Shown: positions 51,121 to 61,180, numbered from the stretch's first letter. The stretch: 64,000 nt of DNA from Polaribacter litorisediminis (GCF_019968605.1 NZ_CP082966.1:3833501-3897500); one strand, 5' to 3'. The notes: a model not told the origin generated them from the letters alone. Made by a program: numbers and translations.

Positions 51121-51756
51121 TTATTTCCTTCCAAAATCTGCAGGTATTTCTCCCCAAGCTTTGGTTTCCCATTTTAAGATTGGGTTTTTAAAAGAATTAT
51201 TTTTAAGCCAATTTTCAGCTCTTTTAATAAGCTCTAGCAAATCTTTATTAGAAGCGTCAAAATGAAGGTTGGTTTTGCATTTTTTTTGTTTTATCCAACT
51301 CATGGCAATTTTAGAATCTGAATAAATAGGAAGAGTATGTTGATTTTTGCTTTTTAAGAGCGCAATGCCATGCACCAAAGCCAAAAATTCACCAATATTA
51401 TTGGTACCTTTTTTAAAAGGTCCTTTTATAAAAATTTGCTGTTTGTTATGGGTTAAAACACCTCTATATTCCATTCTCCCAGGATTGCCAGCACAAGCCG
51501 CATCTACAGCAATACTTTCTAAAATTGGTTTGCCATATTTTTCTTTTTCTGAAGATGTTAACGTAGGTTTTTTAGTGTTTTTTCCTTTATAATCATCATA
51601 TTTTCCTTTGGATGCTTTTTCGGCTTCCTCTAAATTAGCAAAAGATTTGTATTGCGCACCTTCATAACCATCAATTTGTGCTTTACAAACTTTCCAAGAA
51701 GTAAAAACGCCTGTTTTTCTTCCGTTCCAAACAACATAAAATTTTTTGTTAGGCAT
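51121..51756 (-). CDS. rnhA: Ribonuclease H with N-terminal viroplasmin-like domain
   Basis: 211 residues. Residues 1-50 (KFYVVWNGRKTGVFTSWKVCKAQIDGYEGAQYKSF, in two parts) form the viroplasmin or RHBD domain that binds RNA-DNA hybrids. The catalytic domain begins about 70: VDAACAGNPGRMEYRG (Asp), NNIGEFLALVHG (Glu), LPIYSDSKIAMSWI (Asp) and a C-terminal ADFGRK with the fourth acidic position. It removes RNA from hybrids. Overlaps purN by eight bases. Confidence 0.9.
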   Translation of the reverse strand: MPNKKFYVVWNGRKTGVFTSWKVCKAQIDGYEGAQYKSFANLEEAEKASKGKYDDYKGKNTKKPTLTSSEKEKYGKPILESIAVDAACAGNPGRMEYRGVLTHNKQQIFIKGPFKKGTNNIGEFLALVHGIALLKSKNQHTLPIYSDSKIAMSWIKQKKCKTNLHFDASNKDLLELIKRAENWLKNNSFKNPILKWETKAWGEIPADFGRK

Positions 51757-52321
51757 TCTTTGCTGAAATTACGTTTTCAATAACCTGCGGAAAATGATTT
51801 TGTTCTAAAATATGAATTTTTTGGGCGATAATTTCCGGTGTATCGGTGTCAACTAAAGAAGTTTTTACTTGAAAAATGATGTCACCTTCATCATAATTAG
51901 CGTTTACATAATGAATTGTGATGCCAGTTTCGGTTTCTTTATTTTCTTTTACAGCCTTGTGTACATGCATTCCGTACATCCCTTTTCCGCCATATTTTGG
52001 TAATAATGCCGGATGTATATTGATAATTTTATGAGGAAAAGCATCAATAATGTTCTGTGGAATTTTCCATAAAAACCCTGCTAAAATAATATAATCTGCC
52101 TTGTCTTTTAGTAGATTTAAGATGGTGTTTTCTTGTAGTAAATCACTTTTTTTAAAATATAAACAATTGGTTTTTAGTTTTTTACATCTATCAAAAACCT
52201 TGGCATGTTCATTGTTGCAAAGTACTTGTGTAACTTTAGCAGTTTTAGTTTGATTAAAAAATTTAATAATGTTTTCTGCGTTCGTTCCGGAACCAGAAGC
52301 AAAAATAACAATACGCTTCAT
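51749..52321 (-). CDS. purN: Phosphoribosylglycinamide formyltransferase
   Basis: 190 residues, full length. GSGTNAENI near the N-terminus binds phosphate of GAR; INIHPALLPKYGG and GITIHYVNANYDEGDII hold the catalytic Asn-His-Asp set. It carries out the third step of purine synthesis with 10-formyl-THF. Divergent from acpP, as in other flavobacteria, and overlaps rnhA downstream. Confidence 0.94.
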   Translation of the reverse strand: MKRIVIFASGSGTNAENIIKFFNQTKTAKVTQVLCNNEHAKVFDRCKKLKTNCLYFKKSDLLQENTILNLLKDKADYIILAGFLWKIPQNIIDAFPHKIINIHPALLPKYGGKGMYGMHVHKAVKENKETETGITIHYVNANYDEGDIIFQVKTSLVDTDTPEIIAQKIHILEQNHFPQVIENVISAKNA

Positions 52322-52455
52322 ATCTTATATTTCTAATGTACAAAAAAAAGAATAATAATTAAGAAATCGGTTAATTATTATGAGCGATTGAACATTTTTA
52401 ATTATCTTTCGTCATCATTTTTTAAGCAAAAGTTAGTTAGAATTAATAAGATTCG

Positions 52456-52463
52456 TATTTTTG
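52456..52463 (+). promoter_or_regulatory. Flavobacterial -7 box TATTTTTG before acpP
   Basis: TATTTTTG, 33 bases before the acpP ATG. The likely -33 region reads TTAG rather than TTG, so only the -7 element is clear. Confidence 0.5.
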
Positions 52464-52496
52464 CACCGATTTAAATTTTAAAAAAACAAGAAAGTT

Positions 52497-52733
52497 ATGT
52501 CAGACATTGCATCAAGAGTAAAAGCTATTATCGTAGACAAATTAGGAGTAGACGATAATGAAGTAACAACAGAAGCTAGCTTCACAAACGATTTAGGAGC
52601 AGATTCTTTAGATACTGTTGAGTTAATTATGGAGTTCGAAAAAGAATTCGATATTCAAATTCCAGATGATCAAGCCGAAAACATCGGAACAGTTGGTCAA
52701 GCAGTTAGCTACATAGAAGAAGCAAAAAAGTAA
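52497..52733 (+). CDS. acpP: Acyl carrier protein
   Basis: 78 residues, acidic four-helix protein. The attachment Ser37 for phosphopantetheine lies in [16 protein letters not shown]. Carries acyl chains in fatty-acid synthesis. First gene of acpP-fabF-rnc, seven bases from fabF. Confidence 0.97.
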   Translation: MSDIASRVKAIIVDKLGVDDNEVTTEASFTNDLGADSLDTVELIMEFEKEFDIQIPDDQAENIGTVGQAVSYIEEAKK

Positions 52734-52740
52734 TATTTAT

Positions 52741-53994
52741 ATGCAGTTAAAACGAGTTGTAGTCACTGGACTTGGCGCATTAACGCCAATTGGTAATAAT
52801 ATTGAGGAATATTGGAACGCTTTAGTTAACGGAGTTAGCGGAGCAGCACCTATCACTTACTTTGATGCTGCCAAGTTCAAAACTCGTTTTGCATGTGAAT
52901 TAAAAGGTTTTACAGCAACTGACTTTATAGACAGGAAAGAAGCGCGTAAAATGGACAGGTTTACACAGTATGCTATGGTGGCTTCCGATGAAGCAATTTT
53001 AGATGCTGGGTTAGATTTAGACAAAATTAACAAATTTCGCGTTGGCGTAATTTGGGGAGCAGGAATTGGTGGTTTAGAAACTTTTCAGAACGAAGCAATG
53101 AATTTTCAGGCTGGAGATGGTACCCCTAGATTTAATCCTTTCTTTATTCCAAAAATGATTGCAGATATTGCTCCAGGTAATATATCCATTAAAAATGGAT
53201 TTATGGGCCCAAATTATACCACAGTTTCTGCATGCGCATCTTCTGCAAATGCAATGATAGATGCATTAAATTACATAAGACTTGGCTATTGCGATGTTAT
53301 TGTAACAGGTGGTTCAGAAGCTGCTATTGCTTGCGCAGGTGTAGGTGGTTTTAACGCAATGCATGCACTATCTACAAGAAATGAATCGCCAGAAACGGCT
53401 TCAAGACCTTTTGATGCAGAACGTGACGGTTTTGTTTTAGGGGAAGGTGCAGGTGCAATTATCTTAGAAGATTATGAACATGCCAAAGCAAGAGGTGCTA
53501 GAATATATGCAGAAGTTATTGGAGGCGGAATGTCTTCTGATGCTTACCACATGACAGCGCCACATCCGGAAGGTTTGGGAGTCATCGCTGTGATGAAAAA
53601 CTGTTTAGAAAATTCGGGAATTAAACCAGAAGATGTAGATCATATCAATACGCATGGTACTTCTACACCTTTAGGAGATGTAGCAGAATTAAAAGCTATT
53701 TCTGAAGTTTTTGGTACGCATGCTAAGAGCATCAATATTAATTCAACAAAATCTATGACAGGGCATTTATTAGGTGCAGCGGGCGCTATAGAATCTATTG
53801 CTTCTATTCTAGCCATGAAATATGGTGTTGTTCCGCCAACCATAAATCATACGGTAATCGATGAGAAAATCAATCCAGACTTAAATCTTACACTTAACAA
53901 GGCTCAAAAAAGAGACATTAAAATTGCGATTAGTAATACATTTGGTTTTGGTGGCCACAACGCATGTGTTGCCTTTAAAAAATGGGAAGACTAA
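52741..53994 (+). CDS. fabF: 3-oxoacyl-ACP synthase II
   Basis: 417 residues, thiolase fold with the catalytic triad Cys165 (TVSACASSAN), His305 (THGTSTPLGD) and His342 (SMTGHLLGAAG). Elongates acyl-ACP with malonyl-ACP. Directly downstream of acpP; rnc begins three bases after its stop. Confidence 0.97.
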   Translation: MQLKRVVVTGLGALTPIGNNIEEYWNALVNGVSGAAPITYFDAAKFKTRFACELKGFTATDFIDRKEARKMDRFTQYAMVASDEAILDAGLDLDKINKFRVGVIWGAGIGGLETFQNEAMNFQAGDGTPRFNPFFIPKMIADIAPGNISIKNGFMGPNYTTVSACASSANAMIDALNYIRLGYCDVIVTGGSEAAIACAGVGGFNAMHALSTRNESPETASRPFDAERDGFVLGEGAGAIILEDYEHAKARGARIYAEVIGGGMSSDAYHMTAPHPEGLGVIAVMKNCLENSGIKPEDVDHINTHGTSTPLGDVAELKAISEVFGTHAKSININSTKSMTGHLLGAAGAIESIASILAMKYGVVPPTINHTVIDEKINPDLNLTLNKAQKRDIKIAISNTFGFGGHNACVAFKKWED

Positions 53995-53997
53995 TCT

Positions 53998-54735
53998 ATG
54001 AATTTCATTCGTAAAATTGTTAATTCCAAGTCGGTAGAAGACAACGAGTTATATTACGAACTAAAAAAACTACTTAATTTTTCTCCAAGAAGCCTTAATA
54101 AGTATAAAAAAGCATTTACGCACAGATCCATGCAAATGCTAGACGAGAGAGGAAACCCTATTAATTACGAGCGTTTAGAGTTTTTAGGAGATTCTATATT
54201 AGGAGCTGTAATTGCTGCTTATTTGTATAAAAAAGTACCATCTGGTTCAGAAGGATATCTTACGCAGATGCGTTCTAAAATTGTGAGCAGAGAACATTTA
54301 AATGAACTCGGTAAGGATTTAAATTTAATACGCTTTGTAAATAGTAATGTAGATCAGGCAAACGTGGGTGATAATATTCATGGTAATATTTTTGAAGCGC
54401 TAGTGGGCGCTATTTATTTGGATAAAGGATTTAATTTTTCACAAAAATTTATTTTTGAAAATGTAATTATTCCTTATGTTGATATTGAAAAGCTAGAAGG
54501 AAAAATAACCAGTTATAAAGGAGTTATTATAGAATGGTGTCAAAAACAAAAGAAAAAATACAAGTTTGATACCTATGAGGATTCTGGTAATGAGGCAATA
54601 AAACATTTTAGTGTAAAAATTAGTATTGATGGCGCGCAGGTTGGCAAAGGAAGAGCAACCTCTAAAAAAAAGGCAGAAGAACAAGCCTCAAAAAGAGTTT
54701 ATTACGCTTTCCAGAATCAAATTTCTGTTGGTTAG
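53998..54735 (+). CDS. rnc: Ribonuclease III
   Basis: 245 residues. Catalytic domain signature NYERLEFLGDSILGA (57-70) and EALVGAIYLDKGF with the metal-binding acids; a dsRNA-binding domain closes the protein (about 165-240, GRATSKKKAEEQASKRVYYAF). Cuts double-stranded RNA, including rRNA precursors. Part of the acpP-fabF-rnc unit. Confidence 0.96.
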   Translation: MNFIRKIVNSKSVEDNELYYELKKLLNFSPRSLNKYKKAFTHRSMQMLDERGNPINYERLEFLGDSILGAVIAAYLYKKVPSGSEGYLTQMRSKIVSREHLNELGKDLNLIRFVNSNVDQANVGDNIHGNIFEALVGAIYLDKGFNFSQKFIFENVIIPYVDIEKLEGKITSYKGVIIEWCQKQKKKYKFDTYEDSGNEAIKHFSVKISIDGAQVGKGRATSKKKAEEQASKRVYYAFQNQISVG

Positions 54736-54829
54736 TACTACGATAACGTTTTCGTTAATATCCCAGAAAAACTCATAAACAATTAGTAATTTAGCACCTT
54801 AAATACAAAACAGGAACTTCTTATTATTT

Positions 54830-55300
54830 ATGACAATTCATTCCTTAGTTTTAGATGGTTTATGTGAAGAAGAATATGCCTTAATTGGTATTCATACTAC
54901 ATTAGAAGATTATAAATTAGCGTATTTGTTGAATAAAAATTTAAGAACTCGTTTTTATAAAGCAAAAGAAGATATAACTTTTGAGGAACTGAATAAGAGA
55001 TCATCTTTCTCATTATATAATTGTGCAAATAATAAATATGATTTTGAATGGTTTTTATTAGCAAATAGTTCGAAAATAGAAAATCAAACAGCATCAAGTT
55101 CACTACTGATATCATCAGAAACAAAAACATATTTAATTCCAGAAAAGAAAAAAGTTGATTTTTTTATTAAAATTTCTGGAAGTGTGCAATATAATTTTAT
55201 TGCAGACACGATACATAAAATTAAAACAATAGATCAAGTAATTACTTCTTATGCAATTGATAAGGATACATTAAAGTCGAAAGACTTTCTAATATTTTAA
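54830..55300 (+). CDS. IPExxxVDY-family protein
   Basis: 156 residues with the family motif IPEKKKVDFF (about 104-113, here with VDF rather than VDY). Mostly alpha/beta, no signal peptide or membrane helix. The family is restricted to Bacteroidota, sits between rnc and pyk and has no known function. Starts 95 bases after rnc and ends three bases before pyk, so it is translated with pyk. Confidence 0.85.
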   Translation: MTIHSLVLDGLCEEEYALIGIHTTLEDYKLAYLLNKNLRTRFYKAKEDITFEELNKRSSFSLYNCANNKYDFEWFLLANSSKIENQTASSSLLISSETKTYLIPEKKKVDFFIKISGSVQYNFIADTIHKIKTIDQVITSYAIDKDTLKSKDFLIF

Positions 55301-55303
55301 AAT

Positions 55304-56731
55304 ATGCCAAATAATAAAAAAACAAAGATAGTTGCTACGCTAGGACCTGCAATCAATACCAAAGAAAAAATGAGAGAACTGGCCATTGCTGGTGTAAATG
55401 TTTTTAGAATAAATTTTTCGCATGCAGACTATGATATTGTAGAACAAAATGTGAAGAGAATTAGAGAAATTAATGAAGAAGATGGATTTAATATCTCAAT
55501 TTTAGCTGATTTACAAGGACCTAAACTTCGAGTTGGGGTTATGGAAGAAGGTGTAGAGTTAATGGATGGAGATACTTTTACTTTTACAACAGATAAATGT
55601 ATTGGAACTAAAGAAAAAGCTTTTATGACCTACCAACGTTTTCCTAAAGACGTAAAAGTAGGAGAACATATTTTAGTCGATGATGGTAAATTAATGTTTG
55701 AAGTACTTTCTACAAACAAAGAAAATGAAGTGGTTGTTAAGGTCATTGTGGGTGGTGAGCTTAAATCTAAAAAAGGAGTAAATTTACCAAATACAGCCAT
55801 ATCTCTTCCGGCTTTAACAGAAAAAGACAAAGAGGACGCGGTTTTTGCTTTAGGTTTAGAAGTAGATTGGATGGCCTTGTCTTTTGTAAGAACGCCAGAA
55901 GATTTAAGAATGCTTCGTGATCTAATTGCAGAACATTCAGAGTATCGAGTACCTATTATTGCAAAAATAGAAAAGCCAGAAGCTGTTAAAAATTTGGATG
56001 CTTTAATTCCTTATTGTGATGCACTAATGGTTGCACGTGGAGATTTAGGTGTTGAAATACCGATGCAAGATGTTCCTCTAATTCAGAAAAAATTAGTAAG
56101 ACGCGCAAAAAGAGCAAGAATTCCTGTAATTATTGCAACTCAAATGATGGAGACCATGATTGATAATCCGGTACCAACAAGGGCAGAGGTTAATGATGTT
56201 GCAAATTCTATTATGGATGGTGCAGATGCAGTAATGCTTTCTGGAGAAACTTCTGTGGGTAAACATCCGCTAAAAGTTATTCAAAAAATGTCTGAAATCA
56301 TTAAAAGTGTAGAAAACTCTAGAATGATTAAAGTACCGCAAGAGGCACCTCATATTAGAACAAATAGATTTATTACAAAATCTATTTGTCACCATGCTGC
56401 AAACTTGGCAAATGATACAGGAGCTTCTGCCATTACTACTTTAACGAATAGCGGTTATACAGCGTTTCAAATTTCTGCATGGAGACCAAGAACGCATGTT
56501 TTAGCGTTCTCTACAAATAAAAGAATTTTAGGGAAACTAAATTTACTTTGGGGTGTTAGAGCCTATTTTTATGATGCAAATTTATCTACAGATGCAACTG
56601 TTTTAGACATCAATAATATAGCAAAAGAAAAAGGTTTTGTCAATACAGGCGACTTGGTTATCAATTTAGTATCAATGCCAGCAGAAGCCAGAGGAATGGT
56701 CAATACATTACGTGTTTCTGAAATAGAATAA
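55304..56731 (+). CDS. pyk: Pyruvate kinase
   Basis: 475 residues. N-terminal TKIVATLGPA, the barrel with IAKIEKPEAVKN (active Lys), MVARGDLGVEIP and ATQMMETMIDNPVPTRAEV, a B domain inserted at about 75-170, and a C-terminal allosteric domain. Makes pyruvate and ATP in glycolysis. Last gene before a strong terminator. Confidence 0.97.
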   Translation: MPNNKKTKIVATLGPAINTKEKMRELAIAGVNVFRINFSHADYDIVEQNVKRIREINEEDGFNISILADLQGPKLRVGVMEEGVELMDGDTFTFTTDKCIGTKEKAFMTYQRFPKDVKVGEHILVDDGKLMFEVLSTNKENEVVVKVIVGGELKSKKGVNLPNTAISLPALTEKDKEDAVFALGLEVDWMALSFVRTPEDLRMLRDLIAEHSEYRVPIIAKIEKPEAVKNLDALIPYCDALMVARGDLGVEIPMQDVPLIQKKLVRRAKRARIPVIIATQMMETMIDNPVPTRAEVNDVANSIMDGADAVMLSGETSVGKHPLKVIQKMSEIIKSVENSRMIKVPQEAPHIRTNRFITKSICHHAANLANDTGASAITTLTNSGYTAFQISAWRPRTHVLAFSTNKRILGKLNLLWGVRAYFYDANLSTDATVLDINNIAKEKGFVNTGDLVINLVSMPAEARGMVNTLRVSEIE

Positions 56732-56754
56732 ATATCTAAAGGTATAAAAAATGT

Positions 56755-56783
56755 AAAGCGTTCTGATTCAGAACGCTTTTTTT
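56755..56783 (+). terminator. Intrinsic terminator after pyk
   Basis: AAAGCGTTCTGA (56755-56766) pairs with TTCAGAACGCTTT, nearly no loop beyond GATTC, followed by seven T. Confidence 0.9.
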
Positions 56784-56803
56784 GTGCATTGCCAACTGGT
56801 GTT

Positions 56804-59149
56804 TTACATTGTTATCTTTTTACGAGTGATAATTGCATCATTTGTAACAAATGGCATGGGCATCATCTCGTTATTTCTAGGGTTTATAGAGAAATTAGGA
56901 TTGGTTAATAAATCGTACGAAATTTCGTTCAAAAAAATATTTAATTCTTGCTCTTTATCCACCATAAAAGAAAGGGTTACTTCTTTGTCTGAATTTGCAA
57001 TCGTGTACCCTAAAAAAGTGCTTTTGGTTACATGATAATTTTTCCCTTCCATGACTAAAGCCTCATTTACTTTAAACTGTTTCAGCGTAATTTTACGATC
57101 CGTTGTAAATTCTAATTTACTCACTTTTCGCCTGGGAGTGACTACTATTTCTAAAAGACGATTACTGCCAATAATCGTATCTATCTGGATATTAATATCA
57201 GAAGAACTTATATTTTTAAATTCAGCTTTTTTGTGATACGTAAAACGTGCATTGTATTTATTTTTAGTTTCTGCGTTTGTAATACTTCCTTTGATAGCTG
57301 TATGGTCAAAAATCTGGCTTGTATACCTATCTAAGGAGGTATTATATGTGCCGAAAAAAGCGGTTTTATCATCAGAATTCTGAAAATATACGAGGCTGTT
57401 TGGTTTTTTATTATCCTCAGAAAAACCACTTGTATAGGAGGCGTATCCGAAGAAAATAATTGCAAAAAAACCACAAAATTTTAAAAACCAATTCGATTTC
57501 TTTTGATGAAAGGTGAGCACCATTAATCCAAAAATTAGCGAAATAAGAATACCACTAATAAATAGATTTTTTAACCCTAAACCAACGGGAAACATTTTAA
57601 TTAAAGGTGCAAAAATATAAATTGTAGGGATAGAGATAATCGTAAAAAGAATACGTTTTGAGCGTATTTCTATGGATATAAAAATATCGATGGCTAGTAT
57701 TAATAAAGCCGCAAAAACAGGGAGTATAAAAAAACCTGCACCCTTTAAATACAAACTAATGATAAGATTTATGAGGAGCCAAATAAAAATCGGGGCAATT
57801 AATAAATTTGTTGTGTGCTCTTGCTTTTTAAAGTAACGATATATTTTTAATAAAATCCAGAGATTTAGGAATACAAAAGCCAGTATATACACATATCCAT
57901 TATAGGTAAACCCATGCAACATATCTGTGTATTGAGGATGTATAATGAGTAATAATTTCCATAAAAAGAATGAAATACCACCGCATAATATGATTGAAAC
58001 CAAAAAAGGAATACATCCTTTAAAAACACCTTTTAAGGTTATTTTATGCAAAGAAAATCCGAAGAATAATAAAATGATAAAAAGGAGACTTGCAATAATT
58101 AAAGACAGAATGACATATGAAAACGAATAGGTAAGCAAGCCAATAAATGGAAAGTTTACATACACAAAGTCTTCATCAGAATTTAAGTTTTCTAAATTGG
58201 AATTCGCGAAATAATTAAGGGTTGAGGTTAGATAATCTGCTTGATGCGCTAAACTTTCGCGGTCTAGACGATCATAAGAATCTTGTGCTGTATGATAATC
58301 AAAATGATCGCCAATAAAGGCAAAATTAAATCCATTGATGTTAGCATTTTCTCTAAATACGGTTAAATCTGTATCGTTGGGTAAATTTTTATACACGCTA
58401 TACATTAAAGAATTGGCTGCCGGAAAATTGGGTTTCGCAGCTAAAAATTCTGATAATAATGTACTGTTTTTTCCATTGGTTTCTAATAACATGTAACTAG
58501 GGCCGCCACTTCCTCTGGCTTCAAAATTTAAAACCAAACCAATATCTTTTGTCCAAGGATGGTATTCAACAAAAGCTCCGGCGCCTAATAAACCTAGTTC
58601 TTCGGCATCAGAAATTAAGATAATAATATCATTTTTGGGCGTTTCATTTTTTGCCAAATAAGCTCTAATTCCTTCTAAAATAGTAACAACTCCAGAGCCA
58701 GCATCGCTTGCGCCCAAAGAAGAATGTTCCCTTGAGTCATAATGAGTTAATAGCATTAATGATTTTCCGTCTTCAGAACCTTTAATACGAGCAAAAATGT
58801 TTTCTGCAGTGGTGGCAGTTACCCTTTTTTTACCCACATACGTTTGCCTTTGTACTTCAGTTTCTAAGCCCAACTTCTGTAACGCTGCAACAATATAATT
58901 TTGAACATTTTTGTGCTCTTTTGTGCCAACATAATGCGCGTTTTGACTTATTTTTTTTAAGTGATAAAAGGCATTCTCCAAAGAAAAATTAGTTTTCGAA
59001 GTCTGTTTTTCTGTGTTTAAAGAAGGTTTTAAATCAGAAAAACTCCAATAGATGACGCCTAAAATAATGAGTATAGATAAGATATAGGATGCTTTTTTCA
59101 TTGAGAGATACGTTTTAATAAAAGTAATAAATATTTTTTTTCTCTTCAT
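56804..59149 (-). CDS. M28 zinc peptidase with polytopic C-terminal membrane domain
   Basis: 781 residues. The first membrane helix (about 20-35) places the peptidase domain (about 45-310) outside: THYDSREHSSLGASDAGSG (His, Asp), ISDAEELGLLGAGAF (Glu pair) and DHFDYHTAQDSYD (His) are the M28 zinc-ligand regions. About eight membrane helices (330-570) and a C-terminal beta domain follow, like vacuolar-membrane M28 proteases. Met at 59101 (MKKASYIL) is a good alternative start. Probably releases N-terminal amino acids from peptides. Confidence 0.88.
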   Translation of the reverse strand: MKRKKIFITFIKTYLSMKKASYILSILIILGVIYWSFSDLKPSLNTEKQTSKTNFSLENAFYHLKKISQNAHYVGTKEHKNVQNYIVAALQKLGLETEVQRQTYVGKKRVTATTAENIFARIKGSEDGKSLMLLTHYDSREHSSLGASDAGSGVVTILEGIRAYLAKNETPKNDIIILISDAEELGLLGAGAFVEYHPWTKDIGLVLNFEARGSGGPSYMLLETNGKNSTLLSEFLAAKPNFPAANSLMYSVYKNLPNDTDLTVFRENANINGFNFAFIGDHFDYHTAQDSYDRLDRESLAHQADYLTSTLNYFANSNLENLNSDEDFVYVNFPFIGLLTYSFSYVILSLIIASLLFIILLFFGFSLHKITLKGVFKGCIPFLVSIILCGGISFFLWKLLLIIHPQYTDMLHGFTYNGYVYILAFVFLNLWILLKIYRYFKKQEHTTNLLIAPIFIWLLINLIISLYLKGAGFFILPVFAALLILAIDIFISIEIRSKRILFTIISIPTIYIFAPLIKMFPVGLGLKNLFISGILISLIFGLMVLTFHQKKSNWFLKFCGFFAIIFFGYASYTSGFSEDNKKPNSLVYFQNSDDKTAFFGTYNTSLDRYTSQIFDHTAIKGSITNAETKNKYNARFTYHKKAEFKNISSSDINIQIDTIIGSNRLLEIVVTPRRKVSKLEFTTDRKITLKQFKVNEALVMEGKNYHVTKSTFLGYTIANSDKEVTLSFMVDKEQELNIFLNEISYDLLTNPNFSINPRNNEMMPMPFVTNDAIITRKKITM

Positions 59150-59205
59150 GTTGATTCATAAGGAAAAATCTGTAAATTGTAAGGCAACTAAAAAATGTAG
59201 AAATT

Positions 59206-59673
59206 ATGGGAATTAAAAGCTTTCAAGGAAAGAGAGATACGGCAAAAGAAAAAGAGGAGTCTGAAATTTTAGTATCAGATTATATGACGACAAAATTAAT
59301 TACTTTTAGAGCAGAAGATTCTTTAGATCATGTAATTAAACAATTAATAACCTACAAAATTTCTGGAGGGCCTGTAGTAAATGATAAGAATGAATTGGTG
59401 GGTATTATTTCTGAGACGGATTGTATCAAACATATTTCTGAAAGCAAATACTACAATATGCCTTCGGATACCAATAATACAGTGGGTAAATATATGGTTA
59501 CGGATGTGGATACTATTGATAAGGATATGAATGTTTTTGATGCTGCGTTTAAATTTATTTCATCACATAGACGAAGATTTCCAGTAGTAGAAAACGGAAA
59601 ATTAATTGGACAATTAAGTCAGAAAGATGTTTTAAAAGCGGCGATAAAAGTGAAAGGAAATACTTGGAAATAA
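59206..59673 (+). CDS. CBS-domain protein
   Basis: 155 residues with two CBS motifs (about 24-80 and 90-150: VSDYMTTKLITFRAEDSLDHVIKQL in two parts, and FDAAFKFISSHRRRFPVVENGKLIG likewise). Cytosolic, lacks any attached enzyme domain. Such pairs bind adenosine nucleotides and regulate partners; the partner is unknown. Confidence 0.88.
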   Translation: MGIKSFQGKRDTAKEKEESEILVSDYMTTKLITFRAEDSLDHVIKQLITYKISGGPVVNDKNELVGIISETDCIKHISESKYYNMPSDTNNTVGKYMVTDVDTIDKDMNVFDAAFKFISSHRRRFPVVENGKLIGQLSQKDVLKAAIKVKGNTWK

Positions 59674-59768
59674 TTTTATAGCTCTTTTTTAATCAATAAA
59701 TACCTTTCATCATATAGGTAAAAAACAATTGGGTTTCATTTTAGGGTACTATACAGAATTAAAAAAGT

Positions 59769-59980
59769 ATGAAAAAAGAAAAACTGACACCAAAAAGAGA
59801 ACGCTTTAACAAAAAGTATAATGAATTTAATGAAAGTGAAGTTCAAATAGAATTGTTATTCGCTCAACAATTAACAATTGATAAACTTGAAAAATCAGAG
59901 CAAATACTTCGAATCTATTTTGGTTTTTAATTTGTATTCCAATTATTTTCGGAATTCTAGCAGTAGTATTTTCAAGTTAA
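59769..59980 (+). pseudogene. Frameshifted small membrane protein
   Basis: The frame starting MKKEKLTPKRERFNKKYNE ends after 53 codons at 59930. One A is missing from an A-tract near 59890; in the shifted frame it goes on RANTSNLFWFLICIPIIFGI and LAVVFSS, a membrane helix, to 59980. The intact form would be about 70 residues with a charged N-terminus and one C-terminal helix. The rest of 59981-60206 holds short open frames without starts (for example around 60010-60135), which I cannot assign. Confidence 0.5.
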
Positions 59981-60206
59981 AAAAAAAGGAAATTGTAGAA
60001 TAAGGTTCTGTTACTACTTCAGAGGAATTTAAAACTCCAAGATTACGCCAAAGTGTTAATGAATATTTGTGGAGAGTTTACCTTACAAAGGTAGGTGTTG
60101 GTTATAAAGATCAAATCAGAGGGGGAAGCTGTTATTAATGAATTGATATTAAAGGGCTAGAAAAGAAAAAGTATTAATCCTATCTTAAAGTACATTATAT
60201 TAGATT

Positions 60207-60242
60207 AAAGTCGATAGAATTATATTTCTATTGACTTTTTTT
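60207..60242 (+). terminator. Hairpin with T-tract
   Basis: AAAGTCGATAGAA (60207-60219) with TTCTATTGACTTT (60225-60237), one mismatch, followed by more T. Probably ends transcription of the broken small gene region. Confidence 0.6.
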
Positions 60243-60310
60243 AGCCCTAACCTTACAATTATGAGTTGCAAAGAAAAAAATTGTGTTGTACATTTTAAAA
60301 AGTTTTTTAT

Positions 60311-60664
60311 TTAAAGATCTTTTCTTATCAGCAGATATAACTCATTTTCTAAGGCTAAATATCCCTCATTGTATACATAGAAATAGATGTTCCCGGTTTT
60401 AGTTTTATAGATAGAGGTAAAGAGTTGAAAATCGAAACCTTTGTCGTATAATTTGGTACGGGTTACTTTTGTTTTACCAGAAACATTTAATTCTGATAAA
60501 ATTTTATAATTTTTTCTTAGTCTATTATTGATATTTCTGATGAGGTTTTTACTGTCTTTATTCACCTTATTATTATAAGAGTTTCTGCAATAATCTGAAC
60601 AAAATTTCTTATCCACTCTGCCTTTTAGGACTTCCTCACATTCTAAACATTTTCTATTTTCCAT
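60311..60664 (-). CDS. Small zinc-ribbon protein
   Basis: 117 residues. N-terminal zinc ribbon: KCLECEEVL and FCSDYCRNSYNN give a CX2C...CX3C set. The remainder is basic then alternates strands (GFDFQLFTSIYKTKTGN, YFYVYNEGYLAL). Common in flavobacteria as an uncharacterised protein, likely nucleic-acid-binding. Divergent from ssb. Confidence 0.7.
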   Translation of the reverse strand: MENRKCLECEEVLKGRVDKKFCSDYCRNSYNNKVNKDSKNLIRNINNRLRKNYKILSELNVSGKTKVTRTKLYDKGFDFQLFTSIYKTKTGNIYFYVYNEGYLALENELYLLIRKDL

Positions 60665-60819
60665 ACGTTAAAGATACATAAAATTACACAATTACAAACG
60701 ACTACAAACATTTACAACCGAAAGTAATTGCTTTGTAACCGAATAAAACTGTAATCGTATCGCAACTTTGCAGTGTTGAATGGAACGAATGAAATTCAAT
60801 ATAAAATAAAACTTATCTT

Positions 60820-61155
60820 ATGAATACGTTAAGAAACAAAGTACAATTAATTGGTAGATTAGGTCAAGATCCAGAAATCGTAATTTTTAAAGATGGCAAC
60901 AAAATGGCTAAATTTTCTATGGCTACAGATGATAGTTATAAAGATAAACAAGGCAACAAAGTAGAACGTGCTTATTGGCACAACATTGTTATAAAAGGAG
61001 GTTTAGTTTCTGTTGTAGAAAATTATGTAAGCAAAGGACAAGAAATCGCAGTAGAAGGCAAACTAACCAACAGATCTTATGACACCAAAGAGGGCGAAAA
61101 GAGATATGTTACTGAAATTTTGGTGCATGATTTACTTTTATTAGGCAACAAATAG
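60820..61155 (+). CDS. ssb: Short single-stranded DNA-binding protein
   Basis: 111 residues forming an OB fold (NKVQLIGRLGQDPEI, RAYWHNIVIKGGL, GQEIAVEGKLTNRSY, YVTEILVHDLLLLG). It ends straight after the fold and lacks the acidic DDIPF-type tail that recruits repair proteins, so it is a second, short SSB rather than the main replication one. A clear terminator follows. Confidence 0.92.
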   Translation: MNTLRNKVQLIGRLGQDPEIVIFKDGNKMAKFSMATDDSYKDKQGNKVERAYWHNIVIKGGLVSVVENYVSKGQEIAVEGKLTNRSYDTKEGEKRYVTEILVHDLLLLGNK

Positions 61156-61180
61156 CTAAAGAATACTTATTAGAAGTAGC

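Noticed and set aside
60001-60180. Short open stretches with coding-like composition
   Set aside because: No start codon, two competing frames and no recognised similarity; too weak to annotate.
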